Shown here: positions 1-9,959 of the stretch, piece by piece | Numbering within the stretch: position 1 is the stretch's first letter | Layout of the letters: each line of letters begins with the position of its first letter | Assembly (NCBI RefSeq): GCF_052857255.1 | Contig: NW_027526689.1 | Span: 62,001-126,000, forward strand | Source of the DNA: Amblyomma americanum | Taxonomy: Eukaryota > Arthropoda > Arachnida > Ixodida > Ixodidae | Reading direction: 5' to 3' | DNA: 64,000 bases | Translations under genes and position numbers: made by a program | Notes under the pieces: model-generated | Seen by the model: only the letters and a program-made list of their open reading frames with translations | What the model was told of the DNA's origin: nothing | The model's database searches: none

Positions 1-1500
1 ATTAAGCACGAATACAAGCTTTTCGAGCAGTTATCAGAAGAAGTTTTGACGCGTATCACATGGACACTTGAAAAACCGATGTGGTCAGATCTAGCTCGTT
101 TAGGTCTAAAACAGGTTGTTTCGTTGTATTAAGCACCAATACATGCTTTTCGCGCAGTTATAACAGAAAACGTTTTGACGCGTATCACATAGACACTTGT
201 AAAACCGATGTGTTCAGATCTAGCTCGTTTTGGTCTAAAACAGCTTGTTTTGTGTATTACGCACGAATAGAAGCTTTTCGAGCAGTTATAAGAAAAAAGG
301 TTTTGACGCCTATCACATGGACACTTGTAAAACCGATGTGTTCAGATCTAGCTCGTTTTGGTGTAAAACAGCTTGTTTCGGTTTATTAAGCACGAATACA
401 AGCTTTTCGAGCAGTTATGAGAAAACGTTTTGGACACTTGTAAAACCGATATGTTCAGATCTGGCTCGTTTAGGTCTAAAACAGCTTGTTTCGTTGTATT
501 AAGCACGAATACATGCTTTGGCGCAGTTATAAGAGAAAAACGTTTGACGCGTATCACAAGGACTTGTAAAACCGATGTGTTCAGATTTAGCTCGTTTTGG
601 TCTAAAACAGCTTGTTTGGTTGCATTAGGCACGAATACAAGCTTTTCGCGCAGTTATAAGAGAAAAAGTTGACGCCTGTCACAGGGAGACTTGTAAAACC
701 GATGTGTTCAGATCTAGCTCGATTTGGTCTAAAACAGCTTGTTTCGTTGTATTAAGCACGATTACATGCTTTTCGCGCAGTTATAAGAGAAAAAGTTTTG
801 ACGCGTATCACATAGACACTTGTAAAACCGATGTGTTCAGATCTAGCTCGTTTTAGTCTAAAACAGCATGTTTCGTTGTATTACGCACGAATACAAGCTT
901 TTCGAGCAGTTATGAGAAAAAGTTTTGACGCGTAGCACATGGACACTAGTAAAACCGATGTGTTCAGATCTAGCTCGTTTAGGTCTAAAACAGCTTGTTT
1001 CGTTGTATTATTCACGAATACATGCTTTTCGCGCAGTTATAAAAGAAAAAGTTTTGATGCGTATCACATAGGCACATGTAAAACCGATGTGTTCAGATCT
1101 AGCTCGTTTTGGTCTAAAACAGCTTGTTTCGTTGTATTAAGCACGAATACAAGCTTTTCGAGCAGTTATGAGAAAAAGTTTTGACGCGTATCACATGGAC
1201 ACTTGTAAAACCGATGTGTTCAGATCTAGCTCGTTTAGGTCTAAAACAGCTTGTTTCGTAGTATTAAGCACGAATACATGCTTTTCGAGCAGTTATCAGA
1301 AGTTTTGACGCGTATCACATGGACACTTGTAAAACCGATGTGTTCAGATTTAGCTCGTTTTGGTCTAAAACAGCTTGTTTGGTTGTATTAAGCAAGAATA
1401 CATGCTTTTCGTGCAGTTATAAGAGAAAAAGTTTTGACGCGTATCACATAGACACTTGTAAAACCGATGTGTTCAGATCTAGCTCGTTTTGGTCTAAAAC
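1..1500. repeat. Segmental block S1, copy 1
   Basis: This stretch recurs at 2915-4414 with a constant shift of 2914 bp (about 23 monomers) and only a few substitutions. Examples are GTTGCATTAGG here against GTTGTATTAGG in copy 2, and TAACAGAAAAC against TAAGAGAAAAC. It contains a 14-bp-deletion monomer (GTTTTGGACAC at 427) and a GCTTTGGCGCAG monomer (515). The copy begins before the window. Confidence 0.9.
427..437 (+). repeat. 14-bp-deletion junction GTTTTGGACAC (first of thirteen)
   Basis: Here GTTTTG is joined directly to GACAC, removing 14 bp that include the MluI site and ATCACAT. The same junction occurs at 427, 3341, 7403, 9057, 16836, 19756, 21652, 28779, 33994, 39839, 49894, 53063 and 56232. 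It marks one ancestral deletion spread by the block duplications. Confidence 0.88.
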
Positions 1501-1591
1501 AGCTTGTTTCGTTGTATTAAGCACGAATACATGCTTTTCGCGCAGTTATGAGAAAACGTTTTGACGCGTATCACAGACACTTGTAAAACCG

Positions 1592-2072
1592 ATGTGTTCA
1601 GATCTAGCTCGTTTTGGTCTAAAACAGCTTGTTTCGTTGTATTATGCACGAATACAAGCTTTTCGAGCAGTTATGAGAAAAAGTTTTGACGCGTATCACA
1701 TGGACACTTGTAAAACCGATGTGTTCAGATCTAGCTCGTTTAGGTCTAAAACAGCTTGTTTCGTTGTATTAAGCACGAATACAAGCTTTTCTAGCAGTTA
1801 TGAGAAAAAGTTTTGACGCGTATCACATGGACACTTGTAAAACCGATGTGTTCAGATCTAGCTCGTTTAGGTCTAAAACAGCGTGTTTCGTTGTATTAAG
1901 CACGAATACATGCTTTTCGCGCAGTTATAAGAGAATAAGTTTTGACGCGTATCACATAGACACTTGTAAAACCGATGTGTTCAGATCTAGCTCGTTTTGG
2001 TCTAAAACAGCTTGTTTCGTTGTATTACGCACGAATACAAGCTTTTCGAGCAGTTATGACAAAAAGTTTTGA
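1592..2072. repeat. Segmental block S2, copy 1
   Basis: Recurs at 4762-5242 with a shift of 3170 bp. The rare GAGAATAAG and TTATGACAAAAAG variants occur in both. Relative to the neighbouring S1 block, the shift is larger by 256 bp, the length of one A/B dimer. Confidence 0.85.
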
Positions 2073-2914
2073 CGCGTATCACATGGACACTTGTAAAACC
2101 GATGTGTTCAGATCTAGCTCGTTTAGGTCTAAAACAGCTTGTTTCGTTGTATTAAGCACGAATACATGCTTTTCGCGCAGTTATAAGAGAAAAAGTTTTG
2201 ACGCGTATCACATAGACACTTGTAAAACCGATGTGTTCAGATCTAGCTCGTTTAGGTCTAAAACAGCTTGTTTCGTTGTATTATTCACGAATACATGCTT
2301 TTCGCGCAGTTATAAAAGAAAAAGTTTTGACGCGTATCACATAGGCACATGTAAAACCGATGTGTTCAGATCTAGCTCGTTTTGGTCTAAAACAGCTTGT
2401 TTCGTTTGTATTAAGCACGAATACAAGCTTTTCGAGCAGTTATGAGAAAAAGTTTTGACGCGTATCACATGGACATTTGTAAAACCGATGTGTTCAGATC
2501 TAGCTCGTTTAGGTCTAAAACAGCTTGTTTCGTAGTATTAAGCACGAATACATGCTTTTCGAGCAGTTATCAGAAGTTTTGACGCGTATCACATGGACAC
2601 TTGTAAAACCGATGTGTTCAGATCTAGCTCGTTTAGGTCTAAAACAGCTTGTTTCGTTGTATTAAGCACGAATACATGCTTTTCGCGCAGTTATAAGAGA
2701 AAAAGTTTTGACGCGTATCACAGACACTTGTAAAACCGATGTGTTCAGATCTAGCTCGTTTTGGTCTAAAACAGCTTGTTTCGTTGTATTACGCACGAAT
2801 ACAAGCTTTTCGAGCAGTTATGAGAAAAAGTTTTGACGCGTATCACATGGACACTTGTAAAACCGATGTGTTCAGATCTAGCTCGTTTAGGTCAAAAACA
2901 GCTTGTTTCGTTGT
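2073..2914. repeat. Satellite stretch without a close local copy
   Basis: About 6.6 ordinary A and B monomers between the two S1/S2 copies. It holds TTATTCACG and CATAGGCACATG variants (near 2281-2350) that also occur in S1, so it is a related but rearranged segment. No gene or other element is seen. Confidence 0.7.
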
Positions 2915-4414
2915 ATTAAGCACGAATACAAGCTTTTCGAGCAGTTATCAGAAGAAGTTTTGACGCGTATCACATGGACACTTGAAAAACCGATGTGGTC
3001 AGATCTAGCTCGTTTAGGTCTAAAACAGGTTGTTTCGTTGTATTAAGCACCAATACATGCTTTTCGCGCAGTTATAAGAGAAAACGTTTTGAGGCGTATC
3101 ACATAGACACTTGTAAAACCGATGTGTTCAGATCTAGCTCGTTTTGGTCTAAAACAGCTTGTTTTGTGTATTACGCACGAATAGAAGCTTTTCGAGCAGT
3201 TATAAGAAAAAAGGTTTTGACGCGTATCACATGGACACTTGTAAAACCGATGTGTTCAGATCTAGCTCGTTTTGGTGTAAAACAGCTTGTTTCGGTTTAT
3301 TAAGCACGAATACAAGCTTTTCGAGCAGTTATGAGAAAACGTTTTGGACACTTGTAAAACCGATATGTTCAGATCTGGCTCGTTTAGGTCTAATACAGCT
3401 TGTTTCGTTGTATTAAGCACGAATACATGCTTTGGCGCAGTTATAAGAGAAAAACGTTTGACGCGTATCACAAGGACTTGTAAAACCGATGTGTTCAGAT
3501 TTAGCTCGTTTTGGTCTAAAACAGCTTGTTTGGTTGTATTAGGCACGAATACAAGCTTTTCGCGCAGTTATAAGAGAAAAAGTTGACGCCTGTCACAGGG
3601 AGACTTGTAAAACCGATGTGTTCAGATCTAGCTCGATTTGGTCTAAAACAGCTTGTTTCGTTGTATTAAGCACGATTACATGCTTTTCGCGCAGTTATAA
3701 GAGAAAAAGTTTTGACGCGTATCACATAGACACTTGTAAAACCGATGTGTTCAGATCTAGCTCGTTTTAGTCTAAAACAGCATGTTTCGTTGTATTACGC
3801 ACGAATACAAGCTTTTCGAGCAGTTATGAGAAAAAGTTTTGACGCGTAGCACATGGACACTAGTAAAACCGATGTGTTCAGATCTAGCTCGTTTAGGTCT
3901 AAAACAGCTTGTTTCGTTGTATTATTCACTAATACATGCTTTTCGCGCAGTTATAAAAGAAAAAGTTTTGATGCGTATCACATAGGCACATGTAAAACCG
4001 ATGTGTTCAGATCTAGCTCGTTTTGGTCTAAAACAGCTTGTTTCGTTGTATTAAGCACGAATACAAGCTTTTCGAGCAGTTATGAGAAAAAGTTTTGACG
4101 CGTATCACATGGACACTTGTAAAACCGATGTGTTCAGATCTAGCTCGTTTAGGTCTAAAACAGCTTGTTTCGTAGTATTAAGCACGAATACATGCTTTTC
4201 GAGCAGTTATCAGAAGTTTTGACGCGTATCACATGGACACTTGTAAAACCGATGTGTTCAGATTTAGCTCGTTTTGGTCTAAAACAGCTTGTTTGGTTGT
4301 ATTAAGCAAGAATACATGCTTTTCGTGCAGTTATAAGAGAAAAAGTTTTGACGCGTATCACATAGACACTTGTAAAACCGATGTGTTCAGATCTAGCTCG
4401 TTTTGGTCTAAAAC
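2915..4414. repeat. Segmental block S1, copy 2
   Basis: Second copy of 1-1500. Private changes include CTAATACAGC near 3391 and TTCACTAATAC near 3926. Around 4414 it diverges from copy 1: roughly two extra monomers follow before homology resumes with a shift of 3170 bp. Confidence 0.9.
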
Positions 4415-4761
4415 AACTTGTTTCGTTGTAATACGCACGAATACAAGCTTTTCGAGCAGTTATGAGAAAAAGTTTTGATGCGTATCACATGGACACTTGT
4501 AAAACCGATGTGTTCAGATATAGCTCGTTTAGGTCTAAAACAGCTTGTTTCGTTGTATTAAGCACGAATACATGCTTTTCGCGCAGTTATGAGAAAAAGT
4601 TTTGACGCGTATCACATAGACACTTGTAAAACCGATGTGTTCAGATCTAGCTCGTTTTGGTCTAAAACAGCTTGTTTCGTTGTATTAAGCACGAATACAT
4701 GCTTTTCGCGCAGTTATGAGAAAAAGTTTTGACGCGTATCACATAGACACTTGTAAAACCG

Positions 4762-5242
4762 ATGTGTTCAGATCTAGCTCGTTTTGGTCTAAAACAGCTT
4801 GTTTCGTTGTATTACGCACGAATACAAGCTTTTCGAGCAGTTATGAGAAAAAGTTTTGACGCGTATCACATGGACACTTGTAAAACCGATGTGTTCAGAT
4901 CTAGCTCGTTTAGGTCTAAAACAGCTTGTTTCGTTGTATTAAGCACGAATACAAGCTTTTCGAGCAGTTATGAGAAAAAGTTTTGACGCGTATCACATGG
5001 ACACTTGTAAAACCGATGTGTTCAGATCTAGCTCGTTTAGGTCTAAAACAGCGTGTTTCGTTGTATTAAGCACGAATACATGCTTTTCGCGCAGTTATAA
5101 GAGAATAAGTTTTGACGCGTATCACATAGACACTTGTAAAACCGATGTGTTCAGATCTAGCTCGTTTTGGTCTAAAACAGCTTGTTTCGTTGTATTACGC
5201 ACGAATACAAGCTTTTCGAGCAGTTATGACAAAAAGTTTTGA
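4762..5242. repeat. Segmental block S2, copy 2
   Basis: Second copy of 1592-2072. The change of shift from 2914 to 3170 between blocks S1 and S2 means that one 256 bp dimer was gained here or lost in the other copy. Confidence 0.85.
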
Positions 5243-5280
5243 CGCGTATCACATGGACACTTGTAAAACCGATGTGTTCA

Positions 5281-5935
5281 GATCTAGCTCGTTTTAGTCT
5301 AAAACAGCATGTTTCGTTGTATTACGCACGAATACAAGCTTTTCGAGCAGTTATGAGAAAAAGTTTTGACGCGTAGCACATGGACACTAGTAAAACCGAT
5401 GTGTTCAGATCTAGCTCGTTTAGGTCTAAAACAGCTTGTTTCGTTGTATTATTCACGAATACATGCTTTTCGCGCAGTTATAAAAGAAAAAGTTTTGATG
5501 CGTATCACATAGGCACATGTAAAACCGATGTGTTCAGATCTAGCTCGTTTTGGTCTAAAACAGCTTGTTTCGTTGTATTAAGCACGAATACAAGCTTTTC
5601 GAGCAGTTATGAGAAAAAGTTTTGACGCGTATCACATGGACACTTGTAAAACCGATGTGTTCAGATCTAGCTCGTTTAGGTCTAAAACAGCTTGTTTCGT
5701 AGTATTAAGCACGAATACATGCTTTTCGAGCAGTTATCAGAAGTTTTGACGCGTATCACATGGACACTTGTAAAACCGATGTGTTCAGATTTAGCTCGTT
5801 TTGGTCTAAAACAGCTTGTTTGGTTGTATTAAGCACGAATACATGCTTTTCGTGCAGTTATAAGAGAAAAAGTTTTGACGCGTATCACATAGACACTTGT
5901 AAAACCGATGTGTTCAGATCTAGCTCGTTTTGGTC
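5281..5935. repeat. Segmental block S1, third partial copy
   Basis: Matches about 840-1494 (shift 4441) and about 3754-4408 (shift 1527, 12 monomers). The entry point is marked by the rare TTTTAGTCTAAAACAGCATG variant at 5292, also found at 851 and 3765. So part of the block was copied a third time. Confidence 0.85.
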
Positions 5936-6509
5936 TAAACAGCTTCTTTCGTTGTATTACGCACGAATACAAGCTTTTCGAGCAGTTATAAGAGAAAAAG
6001 TTTTGACGCGTATCACATAGACACTTGTAAAACCGATGTGTTCAGATCTAGCTCGTTTAGGTCTAAAGCAGCTTGTTTCGTTGTATTAAGCACGAATACA
6101 TGCTTTTCGCGCAGTTATAAGAGAAAAAGTTTTGACGCGTATCACATGGACACTTGTAAAACCGATGTGTTCAGATCTAGCTCGTTTAGGTCTAAAACAG
6201 CTTGTTTCGTTGTATTACGCACGAATACAAGCTTTTCGAGCAGTTATAAGAAAAAGTTTTGACGCGTATCACATGGACACTTGTAAAACCGATGCGTTCA
6301 GATCTAGCTCGTTTAGGTCTAAAACAGCTTGTTTCGTTGTATCAAGCACGAATACAAGCTTTTCGAGCAGTTATGAGAAAAAGTTTTGACGCGTATCACA
6401 TGGACACTTGTAAAACCGATGTGTTCAGATATAGCTCGTTTTGGTCTAAAACAGCTTGTTTCGTTGTATTACGCACGAATACAAGCTTTTCGAGCAGTTA
6501 TGACAAAAA

Positions 6510-6638
6510 GTTTTGACGCGTATCACATGGACACTTGTAAAACCGATGTGTTCAGATCTAGCTCGCTTAGGTCTAAAACAGCTTGTTTCGTTGTATTAAG
6601 CACGAATACATGCTTTTCGCGCAGTTATAAGAGAAAAA
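6510..6638 (+). repeat. Exemplar class B monomer (129 bp)
   Basis: Class B differs from class A by ACATGC in place of ACAAGC (so no HindIII site), CGCGCAG in place of CGAGCAG, and TTATAAGAGAAA in place of TTATGAGAAA, which adds 2 bp. It usually follows GTTTAGGTC and ATTAAGCACG. At 129 bp it is exactly 43 codons, so consecutive B units stay in frame. The next monomer (6639-6765) is class A. Confidence 0.9.
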
Positions 6639-6765
6639 GTTTTGACGCGTATCACATAGACACTTGTAAAACCGATGTGTTCAGATCTAGCTCGTTTTGG
6701 TCTAAAACAGCTTGTTTCGTTGTATTACGCACGAATACAAGCTTTTCGAGCAGTTATGAGAAAAA
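6639..6765 (+). repeat. Exemplar class A monomer (127 bp)
   Basis: A clean class A unit, phased to start at GTTTTGACGCG. It carries MluI ACGCGT at 6645-6650, BglII AGATCT at 6683-6688 and HindIII AAGCTT at 6739-6744. Class A is recognised by ACAAGCTT, CGAGCAG and TTATGAGAAA in its last third, often with GTTTTGGTC and ATTACGCACG. Its length is 42 codons plus one base, so it shifts any reading frame by one. The phase is my choice; any rotation is equivalent. Confidence 0.93.
6705..6717. repeat. Conserved near-palindrome AAACA-GCT-TGTTT in each monomer
   Basis: Five-base inverted arms (AAACA and TGTTT) flank GCT in the exemplar monomer, and the same 13 bases recur in most monomers. It lies in one of the least variable parts of the unit. 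It could be a protein-binding dyad or just a chance feature of the founding monomer; the sequence does not decide. Confidence 0.6.
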
Positions 6766-7045
6766 GTTTTGACGCGTATCACATGGACACTTGTAAAACC
6801 GATGTGTTCAGATCTAGCTCGTTTAGGTCAAAAACAGCTTGTTTCGTTGTATTAAGCACGAATACAACTTTTTCGAGCAGTTAAAAGAGAAACTTTTGAC
6901 GCGTATCACGTGGACAATTTTAAAACCGATGTGTTCAGATCTAGCTCGTTTTGGTCTAAAACAGCTTGTTTCGTTGTATTAAGCACGAATACAAGCTTTT
7001 CGAGCAGTTATCAGAAGAAGTTTTGACGCGTATCACATGGACACG

Positions 7046-8305
7046 TAAAACCGATGTGTTCAGATCTAGCTCGTTTAGGTCTAAAACAGCTTGTTTCGTT
7101 GTATTAATCACCAATACATGCTTTTCGCGCAGTTATAGGAGAAAACGTTTTGACGCGTATCACATAGACACTTGTAAAACCGATGTGTTCAGATCTAGCT
7201 CGTTTTGGTCTAAAACAGCTTGTTTCGTTGTATTAGGCACGAATAGAAGCTTTTCGAGCAGTTATAAGAGAAAAAGTTTTGACGCGTATCACATGGACAC
7301 TTGTAAAACCGATGTGTTCAGATCTAGCTCGTTTTGGTGTAAAACAGCTTGTTTCGGTTTATTAAGCACGAATACAAGCTTTTCGAGCAGTTATGAGAAA
7401 ACGTTTTGGACACTTGTAAAACCGATGTGTTCAGATCTGGCTCGTTTAGGTCTAAAACAGCTTGTTTCGTTGTATTAAGCAAGAATACATGCTTTTCGCG
7501 CAGTTATAAGAGAGAAAGTTTTGACGCGTATCACATAGACACTTGTAAAACCGGTGTTCAGATCTAGCTCGTTTCGGTCTAGAACAGCTTGTGTCGTTGG
7601 ATTAAGCACGAGTACAAGCTTCTCGGGCAGTTATAGAAGATAAAGTTTTGACGCTTATCAAAGGGACACTTGTAAAACCGATGTGTTCAGATCCAGCTAG
7701 TTTCTGTCTAAAACAGCTTGCTTCGTTGGATTAAGCAGGAATACATGCTTTTCGCGCAGATATAAGAGAAAAAGTTTTGACGCGTATCACATGGACACTT
7801 GTAAAACTGATGTGTTCAGATCTAGCTCGTTTTGGTCTTAAAAAGCTTGTTTCTTTGTAGTAAGCACGAATACAACCTTCTCGGGCAGTTATAGAAGAAA
7901 AAGTTTTGACGCTTATCAGAGGGACACTTGTAAAACGATGTTGTCAGATCTAGCTCGTTTCGGTCTAAAACAGCTTGTTTCGTTGGATTAAGCAAGAATA
8001 CATGCTTTTCGCGCAGTTATAAGAGAAAAAGATTTGACGCCTATCACATGGACACTTGTACAACCGATGTGTTCAGATCTAGCTCGTTTTGGTCTAAACA
8101 GCTTGTTTCGTTGTATTAAGGACGAATACAACCTTTTCGAGCAGTTAAAAAGAAAAAGATTTGACGCGTATCAGATGGACACTTGTAAAACCGATGTGTT
8201 CAGATCTAGCTCGTTTAGGTCTAAAACAGCTTGTTTCGTTGTATTAAGCACGAATACAACCTTTTCGAGCAGTTAAAAGAGAAAAACGTTTGACGCGTAT
8301 CACGT
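7046..8305. repeat. 13-monomer tandem duplication S3, copy 1
   Basis: Repeats at 8700-9959 with a shift of 1654 bp (13 monomers). Both copies carry unusual, more diverged monomers: CCGGTGTTC at 7551 followed by CTAGAACAGC and TTGGATTAAGC, then TTTCTGTCTAAAACAGCTTG with CTTCGTTGGATTAAGCA at 7721. They also share GATTTGACGCC/CTTGTACAACC and a TATCAGATGG unit. Confidence 0.9.
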
Positions 8306-8699
8306 GGACAATTTTAAAACCGATGCGTTCAGATCTAGATCGTTTTGGTCTAAAACAGCTTGTTTCGTTAGATTAAGCACAAATACATGCTTTTCGCGCA
8401 GTTATAGAAGAAAAAGCTTTGACGCTTATCAGAGGGACACTTGTAAAACCGATGTGCTCAGATTTAGCTCCTTTCGCTCTAAAACAGCTTGTTTTTGTTG
8501 TATTACGCACAAATATATGCTTTTCGCGCAGTTATAAGAGAAAAAGTTTTGACGCGTATCACATAGACTACTAAAACCGATGTGTTCAGATTTAGCTCGT
8601 TTTGGTCTAAAACAGCTTGTTTGGTTGTATTAAGCACGAATACATGCTTTTCGCGCAGTTATAAGAGAAAAAGTTTTGACGCGTGTCACAGGGACACTT
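8306..8699. repeat. Spacer satellite between the S3 copies
   Basis: About three diverged monomers, including AGATCTAGATCG (8331), CTCCTTTCGCTC (8468) and AAATATATGC (8510). They look older than the surrounding duplications. No other element is seen. Confidence 0.65.
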
Positions 8700-9959
8700 G
8701 TAAAACCGATGTGTTCAGATCTAGCTCGTTTAGGTCTAAAACAGCTTGTTTCGTTGTATTAATCACCAATACATGCTTTTCGCGCAGTTATAGGAGAAAA
8801 CGTTTTGACGCATATCACATAGACACTTGTAAAACCGATGTGTTCAGATCTAGCTCGTTTTGGTCTAAAACAGCTTCTTTCGTTGTATTACGCACGAATA
8901 GAAGCTTTTCGAGCAGTTATAAGAGAAAAAGTTTTGGTGCGTATCACATGGACACTTGTAAAACCGATGTGTTCAGATCTAGCTCGTTTTGGTGTAAAAC
9001 AGCTTGTTTCGGTTTATTAAGCACGAATACAAGCTTTTCGAGCAGTATGAGAAAACGTTTTGGACACTTGTAAAACCGATGTGTTCAGATCTGGCTCGTT
9101 TAGGTCTAAAACAGCTTGTTTCGTTGTATTAAGCAAGAATACATGCTTTTCGCGCAGTTATAAGAGAGAAAGTTTTGACGCGTATCACATAGACACTTGT
9201 AAAACCGGTGTTCAGATCTAGCTCGTTTCGGTCTAGAACAGCTTGTGTCGTTGGATTAAGCACGAGTACAAGCTTCTCGGGCAGTTATAGAAGATAAAGT
9301 TTTGACGCTTATCAAAGGGACACTTGTAAAACCGATGTGTTCAGATCCAGCTAGTTTCTGTCTAAAACAGCTTGCTTCGTTGGATTAAGCAGGAATACAT
9401 GCTTTTCGCGCAGATATAAGAGAAAAAGTTTTGACGCGTATCACATGGACACTTGTAAAACCGATGTGTTCAGATCTAGCTCGTTTTGGTCTTAAAAGCT
9501 TGTTTCTTTGTAGTAAGCACGAATACAAGCTTCTCGGGCAGTTATAGAAGAAAAAGTTTTGACGCTTATCAGAGGGACACTTGTAAAACGATGTTGTCAG
9601 ATCTAGCTCGTTTCGGTCTAAAACAGCTTGTTTCGTTGGATTAAGCAAGAATACATGCTTTTCGCGCAGTTATAAAAGAAAAAGATTTGACGCCTATCAC
9701 ATGGACACTTGTACAACCGATGTGTTCAGATCTAGCTCGTTTTGGTCTAAAACAGCTTGTTTCGTTGTATTAAGGACGAATACAACCTTTTCGAGCAGTT
9801 AAAAAGAAAAAGTTTTGACGCGTATCAGATGGACACTTGTAAAACCGATGTGTTCAGATCTAGCTCGTTTAGGTCTAAAACAGCTTGTTTCGTTGTATTA
9901 AGCACGAATACAACCTTTTCGAGCAGTTAAAAGAGAAAAACTTTTGACGCGTATCACGT
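8700..9959. repeat. 13-monomer tandem duplication S3, copy 2
   Basis: Second copy of 7046-8305; CCGGTG lies at 9205 and CTTCGTTGGATTAAGCA at 9375, each 1654 bp from its partner. A one-base deletion (CGAGCAGTATGAG near 9044) and a loss of AA in GTCTTAAAAGC are private to this copy. Confidence 0.9.

Larger units (their letters stand above)
6383..6765. repeat. Alternating A-B-A run showing the 256 bp dimer
   Basis: Three consecutive monomers, 6383-6509 (A, 127 bp), 6510-6638 (B, 129 bp) and 6639-6765 (A, 127 bp), show the alternation found in many parts of the window. Linked variants travel together: CATAG with GTTTTGGTC, ATTACGCAC and ACAAGCTT, then CATGG with GTTTAGGTC, ATTAAGCAC and ACATGC. 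The alternation is often broken (B-B or A-A neighbours), so the dimer is a tendency rather than a strict unit. The first of these three has AGATAT instead of the BglII site. Confidence 0.85.
5936..7045. repeat. Ordinary A/B satellite stretch
   Basis: About nine monomers with good A/B alternation between 6383 and 6765, then at about 6870-6930 a degraded unit with AACTTTTTCGAGCAG, TTAAAAGAG and GGACAATTTTAAAACC. That CAATTTT lineage recurs later (for example near 8300, 13410, 22680 and 59420). No gene or other element is seen. Confidence 0.75.

Noticed and set aside
348..632. Minus-strand open frames of about 68-94 codons recurring through the window
   Set aside because: They are reverse complements of the GCTTTGGCGCAG monomer group and recur wherever that group was duplicated. 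Nothing else supports coding.
6616..6635. TATAAGAG in class B units as a TATA box
   Set aside because: It is part of every class B monomer, with no adjacent gene or other promoter element. Satellite transcription cannot be judged from this alone.
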